A DNA stretch of 13,688 nucleotides. It comes from Nitrospira sp. UBA6909. Its GTDB lineage: Bacteria > Nitrospirota > Nitrospiria > Nitrospirales > Nitrospiraceae. Every line of letters starts with the position of its first letter. The first letter of the stretch is position 1. The stretch lies in NCBI GenBank assembly GCA_002451055.1, contig DKBD01000168.1:27989-41676 (forward strand), written 5' to 3'. The notes under the pieces were generated by a model. That model saw only the letters and a list, made by a program, of their open reading frames with translations. It made no database searches and was not told the origin of the DNA. Both the position numbers and the translations under genes were made by a program. Shown one piece after another: positions 1 through 6,550 of this stretch.

Positions 1-555
1 TCACAGAGCGGGCTGGCGAACGTTACCTTTCTGGAAGGCAGCGCCTACGAGCCGGGACTTCCCGCCGGGCAGTTCGACCTTGTGTTCTGCCGGCTCCTCC
101 TGTGCCATCTCCAGCGCCCAGCGGACGCGCTTCGCGAAATGGTCGCGATGCTACGGCCTGGGGGTGTCTTGGTCGTGCAGGACTTGATTCTGACCAGCAT
201 CTTCACGGACCCCGGGGCGCCCGCATATCAACGTTTCATCGAAGTCGTGATGGGCGTCGGGGCCAAACTGGGTGTCGATTACTGCCTGGGCCTCCGTCTT
301 CATCAACTGTTTCGTGAGGCGGGCCTGATGAACATTCGCGTGGTGCTCGATCAGCCGGCCTTTATCAGCGATGAACGGAAGCGGTTCTGGGAGTACACAT
401 TTCTGGAGGCCAGTCCGGCCATCATTGGGGGCGGATTCCTGAGCCAGGGTGAATTCGACCGACTTGCGGCGGAGTTGTCGGCGATCGGGACGGACGATCA
501 TACGCTGGTGGCCCAGGCGTGTATGCCTGCTGTCCGGGGTGCACGACCCGGATAG
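1..555 (+). CDS. Class I SAM-dependent methyltransferase, C-terminal part (5' end outside window)
   Basis: The frame is open from base 1 to a TAG at 553-555, giving 184 visible residues; the true start lies upstream. The visible part begins just after the expected position of the glycine-rich SAM motif I. It shows the later class I landmarks: an acidic-loop region (FLEGSAYE), the strand-4 motif QFDLVFCR, and the post-strand motif MLRPGGVLVVQD, typical of Methyltransf_11/25-type enzymes. A family length of roughly 250-280 residues implies that about 80-100 residues are missing. The C-terminal half (FWEYTFLEASPAIIGGG and onward) is the substrate-specific part, and I do not recognise its substrate. 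It is separated from hpnH by 334 bp and a promoter, so the two are probably not cotranscribed. The methyltransferase fold is well supported; the substrate is unknown. Confidence 0.85.
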   Translation, partial: SQSGLANVTFLEGSAYEPGLPAGQFDLVFCRLLLCHLQRPADALREMVAMLRPGGVLVVQDLILTSIFTDPGAPAYQRFIEVVMGVGAKLGVDYCLGLRLHQLFREAGLMNIRVVLDQPAFISDERKRFWEYTFLEASPAIIGGGFLSQGEFDRLAAELSAIGTDDHTLVAQACMPAVRGARPG

Positions 556-784
556 TCGAGCAACGCGATGCTTCTTCAGGCCACCTTCCACAACAGCGTG
601 GAGCTTCATGTCGTCATCCCCTTCACCACAGTAAGTGCTGACCTGTTATCGGGAAGGCCATCCCCATGTTCAAGCAATCAACATGATGCATCGAACCGCC
701 CATATCAGTCATCGGCGAACTTTCCGAGAGGGAGGGTTGGAACTTAGAGGCTGTTTCCACTCTCGGTGCATGCCGGTAAGTAAA
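556..784. other. Intergenic stretch without recognisable gene
   Basis: This is the non-coding part of the 334-bp gap between the methyltransferase stop and hpnH. Short open frames cross it, but none has a ribosome binding site plus a plausible protein. A weak stem (TCCAC...GTGGA, about 588-603) has no following T-run, so I do not call it a terminator. The remainder of the gap (785-889) holds the hpnH promoter and leader. Confidence 0.5.
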
Positions 785-813
785 TTGACGCATATCGAAG
801 GGGGTGCTAGAAT
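785..813 (+). promoter_or_regulatory. Sigma70-type promoter of hpnH
   Basis: TTGACG at 785-790 and TAGAAT at 808-813 each match the consensus at five of six positions and are separated by exactly 17 bp. Transcription would start near 820 and leave a leader of about 70 nt before the hpnH ATG at 890. The spacing and matches are read directly from the sequence; promoter activity is inferred. Confidence 0.7.
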
Positions 814-889
814 CCATCGGCTTGCAAGCTTCTAGTCCGGTGGCGAACCGCTGCCGCTTTTATAGCAGATTGAGCAGAAGGAGATCGGA

Positions 890-1906
890 ATGGCCGTCCC
901 CGTATCTCAGATGTATACTGTCGCCAGCTACGTCCTCTCAAACAAGCTGAAGGGCGTCAAGCGGTATCCGCTGGTGTTGATGCTCGAACCTCTGTTCCGC
1001 TGCAATCTGGCCTGTGCCGGTTGCGGCAAGATCCAATACCCCGACCACGTTCTCGATAAACGACTCACCCCGGAGCAGTGCTGGGCTGCGGCAGAGGAAT
1101 GCGGCGCGCCAATCGTCGCTATTCCTGGCGGTGAACCGCTCATCCATCCGGAAATCGGACGGATCGTCGAGGGGTTGGTCGCACAGAAGCGCTACCTCTA
1201 TGTCTGTACCAATGCGATCTTACTCGAGCGCAAACTCAAAGAATTCAAGCCTTCGCAGTACCTGACCTTCAGCGTGCACATGGACGGGTTGAAGAACGAG
1301 CACGATATGGCCGTCTGCCGCGACGGGGTGTACGAGGTTGCCGTCAAGGCCATCAAGGAAGCGTTGAGGCTGGGCCATCGTGTCACGACAAATACCACGT
1401 TGTTCGACGATGCGAATCCGGATCGGGTGCGCAAGTTCTTCGATGAAATGATGACTCTCGGCGTGGAAGGCATGATGATTTCGCCTGGCTATAGCTATCA
1501 CAAGGCGCCGGATCAGCAGCATTTCTTGAAGAAGGCCAAGACGAGAGACCTGTTCTCGAGGATCTTGAGCCGGCCGAAGGCGTCTTGGAAGTTCAATCAG
1601 TCGCCGCTCTTCCTGGATTTCCTGATGGGGAAGCGAGAATATGAATGCACCCCCTGGGGGAATCCCACGTATAACGTGTTCGGTTGGCAGAAGCCCTGCT
1701 ATCTCTTGCAAGAAGGCTATGTGAAAACTTTCCGTGAGCTGCTGGAAACCACCGAGTGGCAGGACTACGGAACGAGCAAGAACGAGAAGTGCGCAGAATG
1801 TATGGTCCATTGCGGATACGAGGCTTCGGCGGTGAGCGATACATTCGGTACGGTGTCAGGATTTGCTAGGACCGCCAAGCTGACGCTCTTGCCCACATCT
1901 CGGTAA
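890..1906 (+). CDS. hpnH: Adenosylhopene transferase HpnH (radical SAM)
   Basis: This 338-residue protein matches the HpnH family, which joins a 5'-deoxyadenosyl radical from SAM to diploptene to make adenosylhopane, the first step toward extended C35 hopanoids. The radical-SAM cluster motif CNLACAGC places the 4Fe-4S ligands at C38, C42 and C45, followed by the SAM-binding GGEP at 80-83. The opening (residues 1-35, up to MLEPLFRCN) and the C-terminal Cys-containing DUF3463-like region (C253, C270, C301, C304, C308) are characteristic. The start is fixed by AAGGAG at 878-883, six bases before ATG. A strong promoter lies just upstream. No other hopanoid genes (shc, hpnG and so on) are visible here, so hpnH seems detached from a full hpn cluster or is its edge. 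The short gene at 1975 may be cotranscribed. Confidence 0.95.
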   Translation: MAVPVSQMYTVASYVLSNKLKGVKRYPLVLMLEPLFRCNLACAGCGKIQYPDHVLDKRLTPEQCWAAAEECGAPIVAIPGGEPLIHPEIGRIVEGLVAQKRYLYVCTNAILLERKLKEFKPSQYLTFSVHMDGLKNEHDMAVCRDGVYEVAVKAIKEALRLGHRVTTNTTLFDDANPDRVRKFFDEMMTLGVEGMMISPGYSYHKAPDQQHFLKKAKTRDLFSRILSRPKASWKFNQSPLFLDFLMGKREYECTPWGNPTYNVFGWQKPCYLLQEGYVKTFRELLETTEWQDYGTSKNEKCAECMVHCGYEASAVSDTFGTVSGFARTAKLTLLPTSR

Positions 1907-1974
1907 TCGGTATACGTTACACGAGCAGATCTCAAGAGCGTCATTCCGATTAACGATTCACGTCGACACACAAG

Positions 1975-2367
1975 ATGACTGATACGAAGACCCACGATAT
2001 TGGAGACCCCGATTCACTTGAAGGACGGGTCTTCCGGCCGACGTCCTCCGCAGAGTTGGCCGAAGCGGTCGAGCAGGCCTTCGATTATCGCGGCGATGTC
2101 ACGCTGGAACTGACATCGGGCGAACGCGTGGTCGGGTACCTCTTTAACTGTCAGGCAAAGGGCGAGCATCCCTTCATCGAATTTTTTCCCGAAGACAATC
2201 CTGCCCCTCGCGTCATCGCGTATAGCGCGATCGCGTCGATCGCCTTTACCGGCGAAGACACGGCGAACGGCAAGTCATGGGAGTCCTGGGTCTCGAAAAA
2301 AGAATCGGAGCGTTGCGCTGAGGCGCAGCGGGTCGAGGAAGACGCCCGTGCTCGTGGTCTTCTCTGA
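1975..2367 (+). CDS. Conserved-type hypothetical protein, possible Sm-like beta-barrel
   Basis: This 130-residue soluble protein lies 68 bp after hpnH in the same direction. Its centre alternates short hydrophobic strands and turns: VTLELTSGERVVGYLFN at about 42-58, FIEFFPED, then RVIAYSAIASIAFTGEDTA. It ends in a GKSWESWV segment and a charged helix. The strand pattern resembles small Sm-like or regulatory beta-barrels; this is a fold guess, not a family assignment. No clear Shine-Dalgarno precedes the ATG, so the start is less certain and translation may be weak or coupled. The conserved-looking IAFTGEDTA and SWESWV motifs and the position suggest a partner of hopanoid metabolism or a small regulator. 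I do not recognise the gene. Confidence 0.75.
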   Translation: MTDTKTHDIGDPDSLEGRVFRPTSSAELAEAVEQAFDYRGDVTLELTSGERVVGYLFNCQAKGEHPFIEFFPEDNPAPRVIAYSAIASIAFTGEDTANGKSWESWVSKKESERCAEAQRVEEDARARGLL

Positions 2368-2522
2368 CGTGGCCGGTATTCGTGTGATATTGCATATCTT
2401 TCGATCCCCCGTTCCCTCCCGTCCATAATTCCCTGTCTCACTAGAGTCGAATTTCTCATCTGCCAGATCCGAATCTCCCGTCTGTCAAGCCATGCGACTC
2501 CACAATGTGACCTGACATATCA

Positions 2523-2551
2523 TTGACAAACGCGGGGGGCTATGCTACAAA
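2523..2551 (+). promoter_or_regulatory. Sigma70-type promoter with extended -10
   Basis: A perfect TTGACA at 2523-2528 is followed, after 17 bp, by TACAAA at 2546-2551, which is preceded by TGC (extended -10 element, 2543-2545). It would start transcription near 2558, just ahead of the gene at 2589. The nearest candidate promoter for the downstream respiratory cluster may be this one, because none as good is seen closer to 3393. A GC inverted repeat lies across it and is listed separately. Confidence 0.7.
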
Positions 2552-2558
2552 ACCCCGC
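2532..2558. repeat. Inverted repeat overlapping promoter -10
   Basis: GCGGGG (2532-2537) and CCCCGC (2553-2558) are exact reverse complements separated by 15 bp. They bracket the extended -10 element, so the right arm sits at the predicted transcription start. It could be an operator or may arise by chance. There is no T-run, so it is not a terminator. Confidence 0.4.
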
Positions 2559-2588
2559 CCAAAATAAGGGTGCTCGTCGTGGAGAGGC

Positions 2589-3170
2589 GTGCTTGTTTTT
2601 GAACATGAAATCCTCAAGCGACCGGCGAGAATGTGGCCCAGTTTGAAACAAGATAGATGGAGTAGGGTGTGGCTGGCCGCGATTGTGTGGTGTGGTGGCT
2701 TCGGTGTGGTGATTCCATCGGAGGTAACGGCCACGCATGAAGCTGACCACCGTTTTGCGGTGGAAGGCTATGTCTGCGGGACTGATGGGAAGGCGGTTGC
2801 AGGCATCGACGTTCTTGTAAAAGACACGAAAATCTCTTACGGGCAGGTCGTAAAGACCGATAGTTACGGATATTATAAAGCGACGTTTCATCTCCACAAT
2901 GAGAATCTTGGCGATCCGATTCTGGTGGAGGCGAGAGGGGAGCAGCGAGACCATAAAGTCGAGTTTGATCCAAAGGATCTTGAGTCGGAGCGAAAGATTC
3001 AGGTTAACTTTGGGGTCGGGTGTGACGCGAGTACTCCTTCTCCGTGGCTCTGGTTGGGTGTCGGGGTAATAGTCGCGGGGGCTGGAGGGGTCATAGGGAT
3101 GAAGGTTCTCCGTTCACGGAAAAAACGGGAACGGGCAAAAGGAAAATCGCAGGGGAAGCGAAAAACGTAA
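2589..3170 (+). CDS. Membrane-anchored protein with carboxypeptidase-regulatory-like (transthyretin-like) domain
   Basis: The protein has 193 residues from the GTG at 2589, or 179 from an ATG at 2631. From GTG, residues about 27-50 form a hydrophobic signal peptide or anchor. They are followed by one beta-sandwich domain (about 55-145) with the motif VEGYVCGTDGKAVAGIDVLV...GYYKATF, typical of carboxypeptidase-regulatory-like domains that act as rigid extracellular modules. A single transmembrane helix near 157-175 and a very basic tail (RSRKKRERAKGK...) indicate a periplasmic domain tethered to the inner membrane, tail in the cytoplasm. GGAG at 2581-2584 supports the GTG, while the ATG start gives a more usual signal-peptide length; I leave this open. 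No catalytic residues are recognised. It lies just ahead of the respiratory cluster and could be an assembly or structural accessory, which is inference. Confidence 0.75.
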   Translation: MLVFEHEILKRPARMWPSLKQDRWSRVWLAAIVWCGGFGVVIPSEVTATHEADHRFAVEGYVCGTDGKAVAGIDVLVKDTKISYGQVVKTDSYGYYKATFHLHNENLGDPILVEARGEQRDHKVEFDPKDLESERKIQVNFGVGCDASTPSPWLWLGVGVIVAGAGGVIGMKVLRSRKKRERAKGKSQGKRKT

Positions 3171-3205
3171 TCACCGAATGACGGTCCGTGAGGCCTGCAA
3201 AAGCA

Positions 3206-3233
3206 TCTCACGCACCGGTCAATGTGTGTGAGA
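3206..3233 (+). other. Stem-loop in intergenic region
   Basis: TCTCACGCAC (3206-3215) pairs with GTGTGTGAGA (3224-3233) over ten positions, one a G-U pair, around an 8-nt loop. It lies 36 bases after the stop at 3170. No T-run follows, so it is not a standard intrinsic terminator. It may stabilise mRNA ends, attenuate read-through, or bind a protein. Confidence 0.45.
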
Positions 3234-3374
3234 GGTCCCGTGCGCGGAACAGTACGGATTGTTGCAATTGCCGACGCTTTTACAGGGATGCCGTCATCCA
3301 GGTAGAAGCGTTTTTATTTTGAGGCCTCTCTTGTGTGTAGCTTACGTGTATGGAACCGCTGCTCGAGTTGGGCA

Positions 3375-3384
3375 GGGGGTGAGG
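3375..3384 (+). promoter_or_regulatory. Ribosome binding site deciding the start at 3393
   Basis: GGGGGTGAGG lies eight bases before ATG 3393. It supports that start over the in-frame GTG at 3333, which has no purine-rich site and would bury the lipoprotein signal behind 20 unlikely residues. Confidence 0.6.
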
Positions 3385-3392
3385 TGCTGCTA

Positions 3393-3902
3393 ATGGAAAT
3401 CAGGCGGGCTTTTCTTCGGGCGGCATTAGTGATGAGCGTCGGAATGTTGGGCGGTTGCGACGGAGACGGGGGAGAGGGGCCGATCGTTCCTCCTCCTCCG
3501 ACGCCTGCTGAATATGCTGATAAACATATGCCCGCCGAGTGGTGGAGTGACCCATCCAAGATGGAAGAGGGGCGAAAGGTTTATCTGGGCGAGGCGAATC
3601 CGGACGTGAACTGCGCCAGTTGCCATGGGAAGGACGGCAGGCCGGTTAAGGCTGGTGCCAGAGACTTTCGTAACGCTGAGCGTATGAAACTCTCCTCTGA
3701 CTCGGCGTGGTTCTGGCGTATTGCCGAAGGGGTGCCCAATACCAAAATGAAGGGTTGGAAGAGTAAACTCTCGGAGGAAGACATCTGGAGACTGGTGCTC
3801 TTCGAGCGGAGCTTTGCATTGCCCGGGAAGGCCTGGAGCGAGGAAAAGAAGCAGTGGGTCGAGGCGAGCGGCCTCGCGCCAGCATCGGCCGACACAGAGT
3901 AA
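3393..3902 (+). CDS. Lipoprotein monoheme cytochrome c
   Basis: This 169-residue electron carrier is probably lipid-anchored on the periplasmic side. A short basic n-region and hydrophobic core (residues 1-20) end in the lipobox LGGC with C22 as the lipidated cysteine, followed by a glycine/proline-rich linker. One heme c site, CASCH (C74, C77, H78), sits in a class I-like cytochrome domain; M119 in NTKMKGW is the likely distal ligand. The C-terminal part (FWRIAEGVP...WRLVLFERSF) resembles the end of the cytochrome at 12244, so the two look like members of one subfamily. It begins the respiratory cluster and precedes bd-like subunit 1 by 47 bp. An in-frame upstream GTG exists at 3333 but is disfavoured. 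The heme assignment is firm; its redox partner is inferred. Confidence 0.88.
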   Translation: MEIRRAFLRAALVMSVGMLGGCDGDGGEGPIVPPPPTPAEYADKHMPAEWWSDPSKMEEGRKVYLGEANPDVNCASCHGKDGRPVKAGARDFRNAERMKLSSDSAWFWRIAEGVPNTKMKGWKSKLSEEDIWRLVLFERSFALPGKAWSEEKKQWVEASGLAPASADTE

Positions 3903-3949
3903 ATGCACGACGATCATTGGTGGAATGAACCTACTTGTGGAATGGGGCG

Positions 3950-5674
3950 ATGAGACATTATATGAATATACCGCCACGTAATCTCACGGCTTTCGTTGTG
4001 TTTCTCGCCCTCTGTGTAGCGGGTGTATCCGGCGTCTATGCGCAGATGCCGGGGGTGCCGGCAACGGAGTTTCCGTACACAGGCAACCGGACGGCGGTTT
4101 GGATCGTCGCTCAGCTGCACACATTGTTCGGCGCGTTCATTCTCGGTGCGCCGATCTTTGTCGTGATGGCGGAATGGCTTGGGTTCCGCAAGCAGGATCC
4201 GCGGTACGATCGCATGGCCAAGGAAGTCACCAAGATCACCGTCATTCTGTTCAGCATGACCGCCCTTACCGGCGGTCTGTTCATTTTCGTGCTCCTGGCC
4301 ACCTATCCGCAGTTCACTACCTGGTTCATCAATCAATTCTATCTTGTGTTCGCCGTGATCTACCCGCTCCTGTTCATACTCGGAACAATCGTCTTGTACG
4401 CCTATTTCTATACGTGGGATGCCTGGAAGGGAGAAAGGAAGGGGCGGCATATTGCTCTCGGCGTGCTCCTGAATCTGCTCTGCATGGTCGCGATGTTCGC
4501 GATCAACGGGCCGACCTCGTTTATGAATACGCCCGTGAGGGCTGAAGGTATCTCGCCGATGGAGGCCCTTGCGGCGGCAAGCTTGTGGGACAAGATTGCC
4601 AATACGAGTTGGATGCCACTGAACCTTCATCGGATCGACGGAAACGTCGCGTTCGGTGGGTTTGTTGTCGGCATGATCGCCGCCTATATGTACATGGGCG
4701 CGAAAAACGCGGAAGAACGGGCCTATTACGACTGGATGGGATTTGTCGGGAACTTGATTGCCGTCGGCGCGATGCTGCTTCAGCCCTTCACGGGATTATT
4801 GTTGGCATACGAGATGTGCGACTACGACTTTTCATTTTGTCCCTATATGATGGCTGACCAGCTCTCGATGTTTTTTGAAATGCAGGGCGCGATCATCGGT
4901 GTGATGTTCTTGGGCTGTAACTATTACGTTTGGCTCAGTCTCAGGCGTATCGGGGGCATAGAGAATGTCAGGATGACGGTGTTGGCGCCCATTGTGATGG
5001 TGCTCTCCCCCGTGGTCATGGTTTATGTCTTCACAGAATATTGGATCCCTGAGCCGATGTCGTTGGCCTTTCTTGTGCCATTCGTGTTGTCACCGTTTAT
5101 CTTCGGCCGATTCATTCCCGTGACGGTCTCGGTACAGACGGTGATGAAAATCGGTTTCTTGATGGTCGTCGTGAGCGCTGCGCTCTGGGTGATTCCGAAC
5201 GGATTTGCGGCTACCGGTGCCAAAATGGCGGAGGACGTGCAGTTACCTGAGGCGTGGGAAGTTCTTGGGAAGATGCCCACCAAACTCGGTGCGATCTTCT
5301 CTTTGGTGTTTGTCACGGTCGTGAACTATGTCTTGTACGGCAGGGCCATCAAGGGGGGCACGATTGTGTGGGGAAAGATCGACGGAATTGCCCCATTCCT
5401 CCTTATTTTTCTGTCGTTCACCTCGATTTGGGCGATGGGGTTGATGGGAGCCGTTCGGTCGCTGTTGCGCAAATTTTTCCATACCTATAACTTGATACCG
5501 GATTTTACGGCTGAGTCGTTTACACCGACGCTTTCGTATTCTGCCTGGTTGATTACGGGAATTACGGTCGTCTTTTTCATTATCGTGAGCGTGGCGGTAT
5601 TTCTCGCCCTCAGGTCCGTCGAACTGAAAGGCCGGGAACCGGAGGGCATTCCCGTTCCCGCCGGAACCAAGTAA
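3950..5674 (+). CDS. Cytochrome bd-like (CydA-related) membrane subunit 1
   Basis: The protein has 574 residues and about 14 hydrophobic segments, the first being a signal-like helix (12-30). Homology to CydA, the heme subunit of bd quinol oxidase, is visible by eye. QLHTLFGAFILGAP (H57) fits the helix-1 high-spin heme ligand, LHRIDGNVAFGGF (H227) fits the b558 ligand region, and N175...NGPTSFMNTPV fits the CydA helix-4 signature. The CydA GRQPW-type motif is not found, and positions matching E. coli E99 and E107 appear non-acidic (I137 and G145). This is not a canonical bd oxidase. A loop with C290 and C297 is specific to this copy. It is paralogous to the protein at 9659. The start is uncertain: TTG 3935, ATG 3950 and ATG 3962 are in frame and none has a strong Shine-Dalgarno. 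The role is inferred as an oxidase or electron-transfer subunit with the neighbouring complex III genes. Confidence 0.85.
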   Translation: MRHYMNIPPRNLTAFVVFLALCVAGVSGVYAQMPGVPATEFPYTGNRTAVWIVAQLHTLFGAFILGAPIFVVMAEWLGFRKQDPRYDRMAKEVTKITVILFSMTALTGGLFIFVLLATYPQFTTWFINQFYLVFAVIYPLLFILGTIVLYAYFYTWDAWKGERKGRHIALGVLLNLLCMVAMFAINGPTSFMNTPVRAEGISPMEALAAASLWDKIANTSWMPLNLHRIDGNVAFGGFVVGMIAAYMYMGAKNAEERAYYDWMGFVGNLIAVGAMLLQPFTGLLLAYEMCDYDFSFCPYMMADQLSMFFEMQGAIIGVMFLGCNYYVWLSLRRIGGIENVRMTVLAPIVMVLSPVVMVYVFTEYWIPEPMSLAFLVPFVLSPFIFGRFIPVTVSVQTVMKIGFLMVVVSAALWVIPNGFAATGAKMAEDVQLPEAWEVLGKMPTKLGAIFSLVFVTVVNYVLYGRAIKGGTIVWGKIDGIAPFLLIFLSFTSIWAMGLMGAVRSLLRKFFHTYNLIPDFTAESFTPTLSYSAWLITGITVVFFIIVSVAVFLALRSVELKGREPEGIPVPAGTK

Positions 5675-5743
5675 GAATCGGTCCCATCGGTTTATTCCAA
5701 TAGTGAGTAGCCGTCGCCGGTAGGGCACAACAGAGGAGTTCTT

Positions 5744-6550
5744 ATGGGGAAAGCGATTCTCAAAGTCGTCGTCGGCCTGGTGGTCGCTGCCGGCCTCTGG
5801 TTCGGAGCGATGGCGATGGAGTTCCCACCGGTGTTTCAATTGACATTCGTCACCTTCGCCGTGATCGGGACCCTCGTATTTCTCATGTTGGATGCTCCTC
5901 AGATCAACGCCCCAAGCGGGTGGGCTGCCTTCGTCTCGGTCATTGGCTTCTACATCGTTCTCTGTTTTGGCTATGGGGCCACGGCTTCCCTCTGGCCTCA
6001 GTTTGAAACGGGAGATGAACAGGAAAAAATTGCCAAGATTCTTGAAGGGAAAGAGAATCCGCTTGATCCATGGAATGCAGATGAGGTGATCAAGCGAATA
6101 AAAGAGCTTGACGAGAAAGGTCAGATGCTCTCCGAACGGATCAAGGCGTTGGGCGGTGATCAGCCCTTGGCCGCGACGGTTGCGGTCGTGGCAAGTGCCC
6201 CGAAGGCTGGCGGAAGCGAGGGGTCGGGGGATGTCATGAAGATTGGCGAAGAGCAATGGCAATTACAAGAGTGCTACAACTGCCACAAGATTCGCGGCGA
6301 GGGAGGTAAGAAGCGCGGTCCCGAGCTGGACAATATCGGTTCACTTCTCACGGTGGAGGAGATCAAGGAAAAGATCTTCGATCCCAAAAGTTTCATGGCT
6401 GAAGGGTTTGAGAAGGAGTGGGAAAAGGGTCGAATGCCGGATAAATTCAAGGACGTGATGAGTGACGCCGAGGGTATGGCGCTTGCCACCTGGCTTTCTA
6501 CTTTCAAGAATACGGCCGTGGCTACTCCGAAACCCATTAAGAAGAAGTGA
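5744..6550 (+). CDS. Membrane-anchored monoheme cytochrome c
   Basis: This 268-residue protein has three N-terminal transmembrane segments (about 4-24, 29-49, 59-83). A charged, probably helical linker rich in Lys/Glu (90-137) and an alanine-rich spacer follow, then a C-terminal cytochrome c domain. The heme site is CYNCH (C177, C180, H181), with M231 in GRMPDKF as the likely sixth ligand. GAGGAG at 5733-5738 supports the ATG. Its stop TGA shares one base with the ATG of the Rieske gene (TGATG), which points to translational coupling and a shared complex. It is plausibly the cytochrome c1-equivalent of the complex encoded by the next two genes; this is inferred from position, as it does not resemble classical cytochrome c1. 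Confidence 0.88.
   Translation: MGKAILKVVVGLVVAAGLWFGAMAMEFPPVFQLTFVTFAVIGTLVFLMLDAPQINAPSGWAAFVSVIGFYIVLCFGYGATASLWPQFETGDEQEKIAKILEGKENPLDPWNADEVIKRIKELDEKGQMLSERIKALGGDQPLAATVAVVASAPKAGGSEGSGDVMKIGEEQWQLQECYNCHKIRGEGGKKRGPELDNIGSLLTVEEIKEKIFDPKSFMAEGFEKEWEKGRMPDKFKDVMSDAEGMALATWLSTFKNTAVATPKPIKKK

Noticed and set aside
580..610. Short stem after the methyltransferase gene as a terminator
   Set aside because: The stem is only 5-6 bp and no T-run follows.
3259..3347. Possible promoters (TTGTTG/TACAGG; TTGAGG/TTACGT) upstream of the respiratory cluster
   Set aside because: The -10 boxes match only about half of the consensus; too weak to report as promoters.
3333..3392. GTG 3333 as start of the lipoprotein cytochrome
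   Set aside because: It lacks a Shine-Dalgarno and would put 20 residues before the lipoprotein signal; ATG 3393 has GGGGGTGAGG upstream.
5243..6262. Long minus-strand open frame (339 codons) opposite bd-like subunit 1 and the cytochrome at 5744
   Set aside because: The translation is charged low-complexity sequence rich in His/Arg/Glu/Asp, spans two real genes on the other strand, and has no recognisable domain; it is a codon-bias shadow.
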